This document shows positions 14,701 to 24,600 of a DNA stretch of 64,000 bases, one piece after another. The notes under the pieces were generated by a model. That model was not told the origin of the DNA. It was given only the letters and a program-made list of their open reading frames with translations, and searched no databases. The position numbers were made by a program, and so were the translations under genes. This DNA comes from Cardinalis cardinalis (taxonomy: Eukaryota > Chordata > Aves > Passeriformes > Cardinalidae). The stretch lies in NCBI GenBank assembly GCA_014549065.1, contig JACDOX010000695.1:47576-111575 (forward strand). Direction: 5' to 3'. Every line of letters begins with the position of its first letter. Position 1 is the stretch's first letter.

Positions 14701-17700
14701 AAAAAAAACCTGACAAAGTATTGCTCTAAGTACTGGCATCTTCAGAAAACACACTGGGAATTTATCACATGATCTCACAAGTCAAACCCATATATTTTCA
14801 CCTTCTTACCTTTTCTATGCCTTAATCCGTTCTGTGTTTTAATGAGGTGCAACAAATGTATTGTACAATATAAGAAAACTGAGCTTAAACAATTAACAAG
14901 ACATTTCTATTTTTTCCAAGACACTGCCAAAATTCAAGAAATTAGAAAACGTACTCCTGCCAATATTGATCTGTATCTGATCAAGATGATGATTGTACTA
15001 CTGGAGAAAGAGGATAGACATAAATCTCAGGATGGCTTAGGCTTCAAAAGAAGGTTGGTGTGGCCTGAAGGGCAGCAGGGAAAAACAGGAGCAGATCAAG
15101 CAAGAAGCGAAGGTGCATTGTGGAATAAAACACAGGTTAGTAAAAGAAGGTTGTAAAAGTGTTCTTCTGTAAAATCATGTTTTCTTTGTAGGAACAGACT
15201 AACAGAATGTTTTTGTGTTTCCAGCATCTTCCCAATCCATCTCTCCCTCAGTTTTGAGTAGAACTGCCTCCTCCTCAGAGGAATGCTCAGAGCAGAAACT
15301 GAGGATTCTTTTGGGATAAGTGTTGACCTAGGAAGAAGTCAGAGCTGTGCAGCTTAGCTGTGATTTGTTACACACATTACAAGTTTTTCCCAGTATGACA
15401 ACTGGGATGTGCTTGTTCCTTCATAGCAGCCAAATCCAGCTTGTGCCCTGGCTTTTTTTCTGTGCACTGGGATGTGGGCAAAGAGATTGTCCTACTATGC
15501 AGGAAGGCTAAGAGAATGAAAAAGCCAGAGGCAATTCTAGCCAGTAATGTCTGTCTTTGGGTCCTCACATTGCTTGAAACTGCTGGGCACATCCTGATAA
15601 CAAGTGTCACCTGGAGGACCAGTGTTGGGAAATAAGGAGCATTTTGTTGCTGTTTGAGAAAATCCAGAGTAGTCTCAGCCCTCTGCTGGCCTCTGACTCC
15701 ATGTACCAGTTCAGCATCTGGTACAAGGGACACCCTGCACTGAGTGGCACCTGGTGGCAATGGTAAAAACAAACAGCATATTCCATATCCTGCTACCTGT
15801 GCTGGGATTTTGTCTGCTCCTTACAGGGCTTGGGGCTGATTTCTTAAACACTGGCTCAAACAATTTTTCAAGCACTGCCATTTTGCCAAATTGATTTTTC
15901 TTGCTTCCCTGAGTGCTGTTTTGTTTCTACAATATCTGTGTCAGAGCCTTTTTTTCCTGCAGTTGACCTCCTGACAGTGCAATTGCCTGAGCTCGGATCA
16001 CAATTTCCCTGCTTCTGGAGCTAATAGTGGAATGACATGCTATTAGTAATCAAATTAATGTAATCCAAAGGAACAGACTGCAAATCCAAAAGCTAATCCA
16101 GTCTTTATTTACTTCTCCTTCAGAAGATATCCTGCATATCTAATAATTCTCTGTAAAATCTCTTAATGGGTGTTCTTGGGTTTGAATGGGCCTGACACTG
16201 CTGCTGCTTTTACAGGGGATCAATCCAGCAGCCAGGGAAGGAGCAGGGAAAACCCATCTCCATGTGGTGCCTTTGGCTTGGGTAAACAGATGTTGTCACT
16301 CTAATAAAGCATGTGGTAAACCTGCCATTAGTGAGGGTTTTGGTAACACAGGGATGTGTGGCTGATGCAAAATGTCAGCATGACTGCTGCAACCGATGGC
16401 CAGCAGGATGGTGTAAACATGAGCTCATCTCTGTGCCCGCTGTGCTGTTTGTAACTGACACTTGAGCTGTGAAAACACATTTTAAAATACAACACTTGGG
16501 AGGCACAAGTAAATATTTCAAGTTTTCAGAGCCATAGGGATGGAGCAAGTTTTTTTATCCACTTAAAAAATGGCCAAGTACAATTTTGCTGTCTGTTTGA
16601 AATGCACTAACTTCACTTGCTCAGATTTTACTGTTGTGAAATGATGAAGCAATAGGCAGTGCCCGCACTAAGCAAAGGTGCTGGCATGCTGTTGATGAGG
16701 GACTGTGACCCTGGTAACCTTGTGCTTCCTTTGTGTCCCCTGGAAGGCTGCAGGGAGTGTGGATGGCAGCCAGGCAGGGAGCAGGGGGGCAGCAGGCCCC
16801 TCAAAGCCCACCACCGTGGCCTCCTCCCACCAGCCTGCCCTCCATCCCAAGCAGGCGGAGCAGCTCTTGGCAGACTCTCAGCCCAAGGTGAGAAGGCAGG
16901 AGCCCAGCCCAGACCTGCTGATGGGGGGGTGGAAATCTTCAACAACCTAATTCTCAGCTTCTCTCTGGCTCCCAGACTGCATCTAAAACCCTGGCCTGCC
17001 CTGCCAGCCCTTTCCTCTCATTGACACCCCTGAGGCAGTGGTGCCATGTTGTTTTTGTTGTCCCTGCTGTGTCCAGATATCCCACTTGGACAGCAATAGA
17101 CTGCTACAAGAAATTTTTCCCCCAGTATGTTTTGTCAGCTCTCTTTTGGCAGATGTTTCCAACATTTCAAGAGGACATTTGTTTCCTTTTTTCCCTTTTA
17201 AGTACAGGGTTCTGTGAGGCTGTGCCCATCACGTTAAGGGTTTTTGCAGTGGTGTCTGTAGGAACACAAGCTGTATGAGCAGACATTGAGTTCTTATTTA
17301 AAAGGGAGGTCATGTCCCTGACCAGCACCACTTGTTGAACCTCTCGTTTCAGTTTGAAGCTGGATATTGCTGTGAGTGCAAATCTGTGTCAGCCTTGNTT
17401 CTCAGAGTTTAATTTTTAATCCCTTAGGTACTTGAATAAGGTGTTGGGTTTAAGTGGGGCATTTTCATGAACTGTCAGGTCACTTTATGGTTCCAGCTGA
17501 GCATGAGTTTGAGCAGTAGAGCTGTGCTGGGGGGGCAGGCTGTGGCTGTGTGTGTCTTTCCATGTTTGTGCCTTTGCTTCCTTCCAGAGCTTGCATCCCC
17601 CCGCTAAGAGGAGGGTGCCAGAATGGTTTGGAACCTCGGCAGCAACACCTGCAGCTGTAACCCAGACCAAGAAATGCAAAACAGAAACCAAAAAAGGGAT

Positions 17701-17710
17701 TTTCAGTTGA
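3..17710 (+). CDS. WRN: WRN, Werner syndrome RecQ-family DNA helicase (3' part, 26 coding exons; 5' end off the window)
   Basis: Nuclear 3'-5' DNA helicase/exonuclease acting in replication-fork restart, recombination and telomere maintenance. Exons: 3-77 (starts left of the window), 415-553, 1292-1367, 1791-1858, 2017-2125, 3647-3715, 4232-4314, 4793-4899, 5600-5787, 5891-6068, 6588-6769, 7435-7536, 7897-7989, 9373-9514, 10267-10440, 10521-10615, 10873-10948, 11101-11174, 11938-12016, 12330-12442, 12618-12732, 13304-13429, 14280-14442, 14921-15135, 16747-16887, 17588-17710. All introns are GT-AG, and the exons sum to 3,105 nt (1,035 codons including TGA), so the frame stays open. Helicase motifs (GYGKS, DEAH, ALTATAS, GRAGR), the CCDNC zinc region, RQC and HRDC follow in order. 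The N-terminal exonuclease is not in the window. Exon edges were chosen from splice sites, phase and similarity to human WRN recalled from memory. Single Ns inside exons do not break the frame. Confidence 0.97.
2126..3646. other. WRN: WRN intron, no recognised content
   Basis: The intron between the Walker A exon and the next helicase exon. No repeat family, RNA gene or extra exon was recognised. Confidence 0.6.
3883..3916. repeat. Short CpG-rich tandem motif inside a WRN intron
   Basis: Three copies of a GAGCGCGCCCTC-like unit (about 14 bp period) in otherwise AT-rich intron sequence. Confidence 0.7.
5891..6769 (+). CDS. WRN: WRN segment: helicase lobe 2 (RecA2)
   Basis: Two exons, 5891-6068 and 6588-6769. 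The first carries motif IV (FEGPTIIYCPTRK) and the YHAGM loop. The second carries motif V (VAFGMGINKADIR), the HYGAPKEMESYYQE strand and motif VI with the arginine finger (QEMGRAGR). The base N at 6713 falls in the codon GAN after GRAGR, so the residue is Asp or Glu; Asp is usual in RecQ helicases. The exon ends in the second base of an Arg codon completed at 7435. Confidence 0.95.
7435..10615 (+). CDS. WRN: WRN segment: zinc-binding subdomain and RQC winged helix
   Basis: Five exons (7435-7536, 7897-7989, 9373-9514, 10267-10440, 10521-10615). The first two encode the helical hairpin (RNEGFRLYKLKMLAKMEKYL), the Cys-containing NGCRR turn, and then ILSHFEDRQ and ECCDNCRSR; these cysteines coordinate zinc in RecQ proteins. 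Exon 9373-9514 begins the RQC domain (AHQLLSAVSALDEKFG, LLLRGS). Exon 10267-10440 gives the winged helix (RYRRHPLFGCGKEW, WWKLLCQQLIMEGFLKEV). In human WRN the RQC beta-wing separates the first base pair of the duplex. One N (9406) leaves an Asp/Glu ambiguity. Confidence 0.94.
7990..9372. other. WRN: WRN intron with a short direct repeat
   Basis: A 1.4-kb intron. A 23-bp word (TCTTTACTCCTGGTTTTGTT and following T's) occurs twice, at about 8892-8914 and 8953-8975. Nothing else was recognised. Confidence 0.6.
10873..12732 (+). CDS. WRN: WRN segment: linker and HRDC domain
   Basis: Exons 10873-10948, 11101-11174 and 11938-12016 encode a Ser/Pro/Arg/Lys-rich linker without obvious fold (SRRSPLLAKQRSP, SGRSPLNSPLKPQ). 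Exons 12330-12442 and 12618-12732 encode the HRDC domain (ALYGKLLTARQKVANEKEIPP, AVLATNKILVEMA, then RPTSIENLKKIDGVSEAK). HRDC is an accessory nucleic-acid or protein-binding fold found in RecQ helicases and RNase D. Intron phases alternate 2 and 0 and fit throughout. Confidence 0.94.
13304..17710 (+). CDS. WRN: WRN segment: C-terminal region and tail
   Basis: Exons 13304-13429, 14280-14442, 14921-15135, 16747-16887 and 17588-17710. The part shared with human runs through EVTYILFQKKNYSL, ERAGLTPDVQSLIRDII, RTPANIDLYLIKMMIVLLEK and GFKRR. The last exon encodes KRRVPEWFG and a basic tail ending GIFS, like the human ending GLFS, where the nuclear localisation signal lies. Exon 16747-16887 (47 codons, phase 0 on both sides) is Ser/Ala/Gly/Gln-rich and has no clear human counterpart; it could be a cassette exon. 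Stop TGA is at 17708-17710. Confidence 0.88.
14617..14667 (-). mobile_element. CR1 LINE 3'-end fragment
   Basis: Reads CACAGAATCACAGAAT, then GTTGGAAGAGACCTTTGAGA, the antisense of the CR1 3' terminus. It is in a WRN intron, about 50 bp long. Confidence 0.75.
15136..16746. other. WRN: WRN intron, no recognised content
   Basis: A 1.6-kb intron between the last well-conserved WRN exon and the low-complexity exon. No repeat or additional exon was recognised. Confidence 0.55.
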
Positions 17711-17890
17711 ATGTGGAAATCAAGATGATCTGGTTTTTACTATCTTTCCCATGACTGCAAGCATTATCTGCACAGACTGTTGCTTCACAGGGGCTTTAAT
17801 TGCCCCTGCTCTGCATTATTCCTGCTGCTGCCTCCTCTCTTCCTCAAGCAGCACATTTGAGACTTTTTTCACTGTGTGAAACGGGATGTT

Positions 17891-17910
17891 AATAAAGAGA
17901 TTTGAATAAA
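17891..17910 (+). terminator. WRN: WRN poly(A) signals
   Basis: Two AATAAA hexamers (17891-17896 and 17905-17910) lie 181-200 nt after the WRN stop, giving a very short 3' UTR. They are followed within about 20 nt by a T run and the TG repeat. Such U/GU-rich sequence is the usual downstream element for cleavage, so the TG repeat may double as that element. Confidence 0.85.
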
Positions 17911-17927
17911 TAACCGGGTTTTTTTAA

Positions 17928-17953
17928 TGTGTGTGTGTGTGTGTGTGTGTGTG
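17928..17953 (+). repeat. (TG)n dinucleotide microsatellite
   Basis: Thirteen uninterrupted TG units between the WRN poly(A) signals and the GTF2E2 CpG-rich promoter. Confidence 0.97.
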
Positions 17954-17954
17954 G

Positions 17955-18081
17955 GAGCTGAGGGCGGGCAGGCCCGGCCCTGTTCCCATGGCGACGGGCG
18001 GACCGTTTCCGGGGCGTGGCGTGCAGGGCGCGCAAGGGCTGCCGGGAGCGGCATGGCTCGCTAGGCGGCGGCGGCGCGCGG
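17955..18081 (+). promoter_or_regulatory. GTF2E2: GTF2E2 CpG-rich promoter and untranslated exon 1
   Basis: Base composition switches abruptly to very GC/CpG-rich at about 17955 and stays so to about 18260. No TATA box is seen. An ETS/GABP-type site (TTTCCGG, 18006-18012) sits next to a KLF/Sp-type GGGGCGTGG. A good donor (GTGAGC at 18082) follows, which pairs in principle with the acceptor just before the start codon (AG at 18643-18644). This implies a non-coding first exon ending at 18081 and a 563-bp first intron. The transcription start is not determinable by eye. Confidence 0.7.
18053..18064 (+). other. Three-codon upstream ORF (Met-Ala-Arg-stop) in the GTF2E2 leader
   Basis: ATG GCT CGC TAG lies in the presumed 5' UTR exon. 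Its ATG context is strong (G at -3, G at +4). Whether it is in the mature leader depends on the true transcription start. Confidence 0.5.
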
Positions 18082-18648
18082 GTGAGCGGGCGGGGGCCGC
18101 CCTGAGGGGACGGGGCAGCCATAGCGGGACCGGCGCCGGGATGGGAGCGGACAGGGGGACGGGGGAGGGGCCGCCCCTCTCTGTGCGCGGGGGTAGTCGA
18201 GGCGAGGCGCCGGCATCCCCCGGCCGGCCGCCCGCCTGCCGCGTTGCCACTTTGTTCCGTCCTGCCGTGAGATGCCTCGTTAAGCTGGTGCAGGGCTCTC
18301 CTATCCCTGTTCGGTATTGCTGTTCACATTCTTTAAGGTTCCGGTAGTGCTCTGACACCTTGAATGTGTTGTTGAAGTCCGCGTTGGGGAAAAGGAGGAG
18401 CACACAAGGAGTAAATCGCTCCCCAGGGATGTGGTCACAGCACCGATCCTGCCGCAGCTCGCGGGGCCTTTGGACAGCCCCGCCCGGCCCGGGAGAGGCT
18501 CTTGGCCTGTCCCGTGTGGGGCTGGGAGTTGGACTCAGTGCTGGGACCCCATCGAGCTCAGCACATTCCGTGATAAACAGCTGCTTCTGCTCCTGAATAC
18601 CTTGGTTAGGCTGACACCCTTCTCTCGCCTTTTCCCCGTGGCAGAATC

Positions 18649-21600
18649 ATGGACCCCAGCTTGCTGCGGGAGCGGGAGCTGTTCAAAAAGCGAGCCCTCT
18701 CCACGCCCGCCGTAGAGAAACGCCCAGCGCTCTCCTCCGATTCCTCTGCTTCCAAGAAGAAGAAGGCCAAGGTAGAACAAGGGGGCTCCTCCAGCTCCAA
18801 ACAAACCACAGGTGGGTGGAAGTCTCCTGTCCAGCAGCTGCTTGGTGTTTTCTGCTGTTTGCCTTTAAGCCGTGGTTTGTTAATGTGAATAATGCTGTAT
18901 CTGTGAGTTTTGCTGGTGGCTGTTGTCAATTTCTCTTCAATTACCGCTTTTGCTAAGAAAGTCACTTGCACAGTGTGAAAAACCCATTCCCTACTGTGCA
19001 TGTGTGTTAAGCCTCATCCCGTGGCTTCTTTGCTGTTGCTCTGTTGGAGGAATCTGTGCTGCCAAAATTATTGATGTGAAACTGTGCTTTGGATGTGCTT
19101 TTGGAAACTGTGAGTTTCAGTGCTTGCTGGACAGGCAGTGCCATTCATTTTCTCTGTGTTTGCCATGTTGGGTAGGGCCTGGATCAACCTGGTCTAATGG
19201 AAAGTGTCGCTATGGCAGGGGGTTGGAACTGGATGATCTTTAGGCTCCCTTCCTTCCCAACCTGTTCCGTGATTATTTCTGGCAAAAGAGTACCTAAAAC
19301 ATTTAGATAACTCTAAGTTGGAGAGTGTTCATACTTGAGATGCACTTTTGCAGGTGTATCTTGTTTGGGGATTTTGTTTTAGGGCTTTTGCCAGATGTGT
19401 CTTGTTTGGGGATTTTGTTTTAGGGCTTTTGCCAGGTGTATCTTGTTTGGGGATTTTGTTTGAGGGCTTTTGCCAGGTGTATCTTGTTTGGGGATTTTGT
19501 TTTAGGGGTTTTGCCAGGTGTTTCTTGTGTGGCTTGCATGTTGTAATTAGCAGTTGTCTCGTTTCACCTGGGAGTTAAGCTTTGCTCGTGAGCTCCCGGC
19601 ATTCCAGGGTTTTCTGCTTGTTTTACTGAGGAGTTGTGGCATTTCCCCGGGGAGGTGGTGGCACTGATAATGAGCCTGCTAGTAGCAAATAAACAGTTAA
19701 TAAAGCAGCACCAAAAATAGCGGGAGTGTGTGGAAAGTGCAGCACCGGGGAGAGGATTTGCTCCCAAAAGAGTGGCAGTTCTCAAGTGCATTTTAAAGGT
19801 CAGATTAAATGCCAGAAGTTACTAAATCACATAATACCCTGTTGTGCAAACTCAGTCCATGCTCATATTTTGAATAATACCCACATGTCTCTCTCCTAAG
19901 CTCCAGGAGAAACAATAGAGCTAAAAACAACAGAGAAAAACGTCAGGGAGTTTGGGAGGAGGGAAGCATCTTCTGTCCCAGGGGAAGAGTTGGGAATTTA
20001 GGTATGTGTCTGCAGCTTCTCAGGCACCAAATAAAGTATCAGCCAGACATTCTAAAATAAATCAANGGAGGCCAGGTTTCTATCCATCCCTTTTTCACAC
20101 TCTCCAAATAAAACAAAATTTTGCGTGGAATATCCTAGGCTGCGTCACTGAGGTGAGCAAAGTTTGCTGGGAAGAAGGGATGGGGAGTCAGGAAGAGGGC
20201 AGAGGGTACAAATGTGAGCCTGATCTGGAGGATTTGAGCAGATAAAGAAGGTTTCATCTTGTTTCTGTGGTTTCTGTGGGCTGAGGGTTTCTTTAAGTGG
20301 CTGTCAGACAATTCACTTGCACAAACAAGGACCCGAGGTGGCTCTGAGGAGATAAAGTTGATCTTTTGTGCTGCTGGCTGCGTTCCAGGCAGTACCAGAG
20401 AGGTTCCAGGGTTTCTACAACATACTTATGCTGCAGAGTCAAAATCCTCTGCCTCAAAACCCGCTTTTTATTTCACTTGCCAGATTGGCAGATGCCTGTC
20501 AGGATATGTGGGTGTCAGAGACAGGAGGTGGAGTAACAACCTGGTGTTTTGAAATCCCTGTCCCACCGCCCCAAAGAGACAAAAATAGGGTGGTCAGTCC
20601 TAGTTTTGTTGTGCAGTGGCCACGGAGGTGATAAAGGGAGTCACCTTTATCACCTTATTATTTGTGTGCTGGCACTGATAGTGCCTGGGTGTGTAGTGCC
20701 TCCCTGGCTCTGCGGTTCTGTGGCTCAGAGAGCCTGCCCTTGACACTTTTTGGGGGAGGAGAGGTATGGAGACCATGCTAATCTTCAGAGACTGTCCAGC
20801 TAAATCTGGCCTGTCTGTGAAGTCTGACTCTAAGCTTCCCACTGCTCCTACAGTGATTATTATACTGACATTACTGTCATTGTTTCAACAAGTTACTTGA
20901 AAAAATTCAAAGCTAGTTTGCTCAGTTCAGAACAGGAACTGGAAAATAAATGAAATGGATCAAATCTGTTTGTTTCATTTTATTAATCAATAGTAAATTG
21001 TGGCTGTGGTCTTTGTCTTAAGACCTTTGTCTCAGTGGTCTCTGCTGACACTTGTCACGAGCCAGAATCTTCAGGGGCTGTTTTGTGGGAAAGAATCATC
21101 CTGAGTCTTCTCTGGTACTGTGCAAGGGGCCACCTTTGCCTTCTGTTCCTTGTGCCCACCCCCATTCTCCTTTGCAGACCTGTGAAATAAAAAGCTGGGA
21201 TGAGTCCCAACATATGTCACTCCGTGCACTTCTCAGGAAGGCATTGCCAGAGCAGCAGAGGCTGGCGTGCTGCACACACTGCCCTCTTGTGTGCAGCATG
21301 ATGGGCACTTCGTGGGAATGCTGCAAGTGTCCAGAGCCTTTCCTTTTAGGAGAGAGCCAGGATTTAATTCAGTGCATCCTGATGGCTACTCTGGCCTCTT
21401 GAGCAGGGCTTCCCAGTCTGATGCTGTCACACAGCAGAAGGTGGCATGTCATCCTTATCACCACTGGCATTATCTCCATCATCCATCTCAGTGTGANTCC
21501 TAAATGATCTTGTACTCAGGGCACTGGCTTCCATCAGTTGTGCTTTTGATTTTGGGCTTGAAGAAGTGTGTCTGTGGGGATTTGTGACTGCAGGAGGGAG

Positions 21601-24600
21601 TTTGCTTCTCCAGGCGAATCACTGGACTAGCTGTGCNAGTTCATCCTGCCCTGGGTGTCTTGTGACTCCATCTCCCCAACCAGTGTCAATTAGCAAGTCT
21701 TCCNCTGTGTCCAGATCTTCTGGAGCTTAGTCGTGCTCAGCCTGAGAGGGGGATTTGATGTATGTAAAAAACGAGATCATTATAGGTACTGGTCAAGGTT
21801 TTTCAGACATGGATGGACTGTGAGGTCTCTTGTGGCTGTGGCCATTTAGGTGGNTTTTGTTTCCTTCGTGACAGGAATGTTTTCTGAGGTTAAATAACTT
21901 GTCCCACGTGTAGCTTTGCTCTGGGACATTTCTGTGGGGTTCAGGAGGGTGAAGGACTTGCCAGGAGTTACTGTTGGCTACACTGTTGGACATTTTTATT
22001 ACAGTTGTCATTTGTAACTGCAAAACTTGAATGGTTTTAAAAACCACTGACGCAGCGGCGACAGGGGGCGGTGAGCCAGAGGTGTGAGAGTTCTGTGGCC
22101 AGGACATGAGCAAGGGGTAAGTGTGAGCTCTGGGTGTGTCAGCAGGCAGAGGAAGTCNAGTGAGATTCTCTTGTGCAAAGTGCTGAAAGCTGCACCTGGG
22201 CTGGGTGCCATCCCCCTCTTCAGTGTGGGAGGTCTGTGGCCCATCTCCCTGTGCTCTTGGCAAGAACTCCACCAGTTCCAGTTTGGCTTTGAAAGTTTGA
22301 GACGGGGGTGATAGATCCGGCGTGTCCCAATCCGTGTAGTGTTGTGGTTGCCACAGAAGCAGCAGCCTTGAGGCAGAGAATTGTCCCTGTTCATTTCCAG
22401 CAGTGTTTTTGNATAGGGTCAGGTATTCTGAAGGTAGTGGGTTATGCAGATGTCAACACCCAGAAATTGTTGGCCAGGCTGCGTATGAAGTAAGGGGAGA
22501 ACAGCTCCCTGGAACTGGAGAAGTGGGGGAAGAAAGGGTCAAACTACCCTGAGGAGAACTAGCAGAGACCATTTTAGGGATACATTTCTTGTTGGCTTCN
22601 TCTTCCTCCCACCACCCTCTCTTCTAACAGCAAAAAACCCTTAATAAAAAGCACTGCCAAAGGCTAGAATGCACCCAGTCTTCTCCTGCCTGAAGGGTCT
22701 CTTGCCCTTCAACCCTCCTCTCCCAACTTTTTTCTTACCCCTTGTCAGTCTGTCCTGTCCCTGTGTGGTTGACTCGGTGGGACAACACTGCTGTCTTTGC
22801 ATGGAATGTGATCAGACTGTTGGACATTTTATAAATGTTTTCTTCAGTTAAGCAACAGAGTTTTATGCATGTTAGGCAGCGTTTGTTCAGTCAGGTAGAC
22901 AAAATTCTATGCTAGTCACTCAATATAAACAGCAGCAGTTCATCTAAAAACAACAATCTTTTTCCCTCCCATAACACTGCAGTAGATTGTCTTTCTGCTG
23001 AGCACTTGCAAAACCTTTGCCAATTATTCCAGCTCACATCCAGAGATAAAATTGCCACTGTGGATATTTAAGTCCAAAAGAAAAAAGCACACAACTTGCT
23101 TGTTTGTAAGTTACAGGAGGCTTCATTCCAGGTGTCAAACCAAGTTCTCCAAGTGCAGGTGCTCAGTGCTTCCTACACCACCTCTGTGTCTCGCTTCCTG
23201 AAGCTGTTCAGCATTGCTCTGACTGGATTGGGCTCNTTCTCCAAGTCCTTCACAGTTTTGTTTTTCACACAGCAGCAGCAGTCCAGCAGTTCATACAGGA
23301 AAGCCAGCACCACCAGAGAAACTACAGTGAAGATGAATATGATCAGAATGACAAAGCAGGCAGTGTTCCAGTTGTCATGGAAAGGGTAAATTTTTTGCAC
23401 TTGGAAGCCCAGATACTGGGAGACGGATGTAGTAGTTTCATTCCAGTGGGTGCTGTTGAGGGTTGCCATCCTTGAGGAGCTGCCTGGGTATGCTCACTGG
23501 CACAGATTTGGGAGCTGAAACACAAAAACAAAGCTGTTGAGAACTGTCAATCAAGGAAACACTGTGATATTTATCACAAANTGGAGCTACTTAGACTGAG
23601 TGCTCAAAGTTTCTACTAACATGGATTGTTGCATACTTGTATTTGCTCACCAAAATATCAAACTCCAGGTATGTAAGTTTGTGATAGACCTGNAACATTT
23701 ATTTTGGCAGTGTCTGGTTCATGCAAGCATGATGTGGTGTAAGTGATTCAGGAAGGAGAGAGCTTTGCTTCTTTATTTCAATTATATGCACAAACAGCTT
23801 ACAAACTAGATTTTCAAGGTGTGCCGTGGTTTCAATCACCTGTGCATCATCAGTCTTGTGGTGTGAAAGGCCTTATTATTTTGGAATTGCCTGTCAGCAC
23901 AGACTTGTTCACCTGCAAAACTTTCTGGACTTCAGGAGGGCAGATTTCCTGACCTCTTCGTTCCCCTGCTCTTCCCCTCCTGAGTAGTTTGTGCTGGAGA
24001 AATTTGGCTGCCCAGATGGCACTGGGTGCGTTTGGAAATCTTGTTTGTGGGGCTGTAGTCACTGGGGTGGATAACAAGGAAAACCCAACCATTCCTGAGG
24101 AGTTCTTCCTCCTTATTTTCAACTCTGCCTAAGCCTGGGTTGGCACCCAGCAGAGGAAGGGGCTGCTTTGTGGTGTTGGGGAGATGAAGCAAGAAGCTGA
24201 CTCCAGCAAATCTGCCTTTGCTCAATAGTCTAATGCAATAAAAATTGTCCAAGGAGCTACAGTAACTTCTGGTTATCTGATGTGGCTGTAGGATGTCATA
24301 ATAACCTTTGAATCTCTCAGGCAGTTTAAAACTGGGTGTGAGAGGAGGAGATCAAGTCAGGCCTCCATATTTCTTTGAGGAAAGAGCAAGGAGTTTTTAG
24401 GTGGTACATGGGGGTGATGGTGTCTGCTAAAGCAGTCTGAGCACCTGTCCTTATTTCTGTGAAATTATTAAAGAAAAGGACATGGTGAAAACCAGGATCA
24501 TGCTGCCAAANCAGCCTATTTCTTATTTTTACTGTTCTAATATTATACATTTTGTTCTTTATCCTTTTATCTTCAGTGGATTTAAATTGAAACGAAAAGA

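Larger units (their letters stand above)
18812..23172. other. GTF2E2: GTF2E2 intron 2, left part
   Basis: Contains a CR1 tail (19174-19276) and a 41-bp minisatellite (19351-19537). Open frames in the rest have no recognisable similarity; the part nearest SMIM18 may be its 3' UTR. Confidence 0.6.

Noticed and set aside
19351..19537. Regular direct repeats as a CRISPR array
   Set aside because: The copies are contiguous with no unique spacers, in a vertebrate intron; it is a minisatellite.
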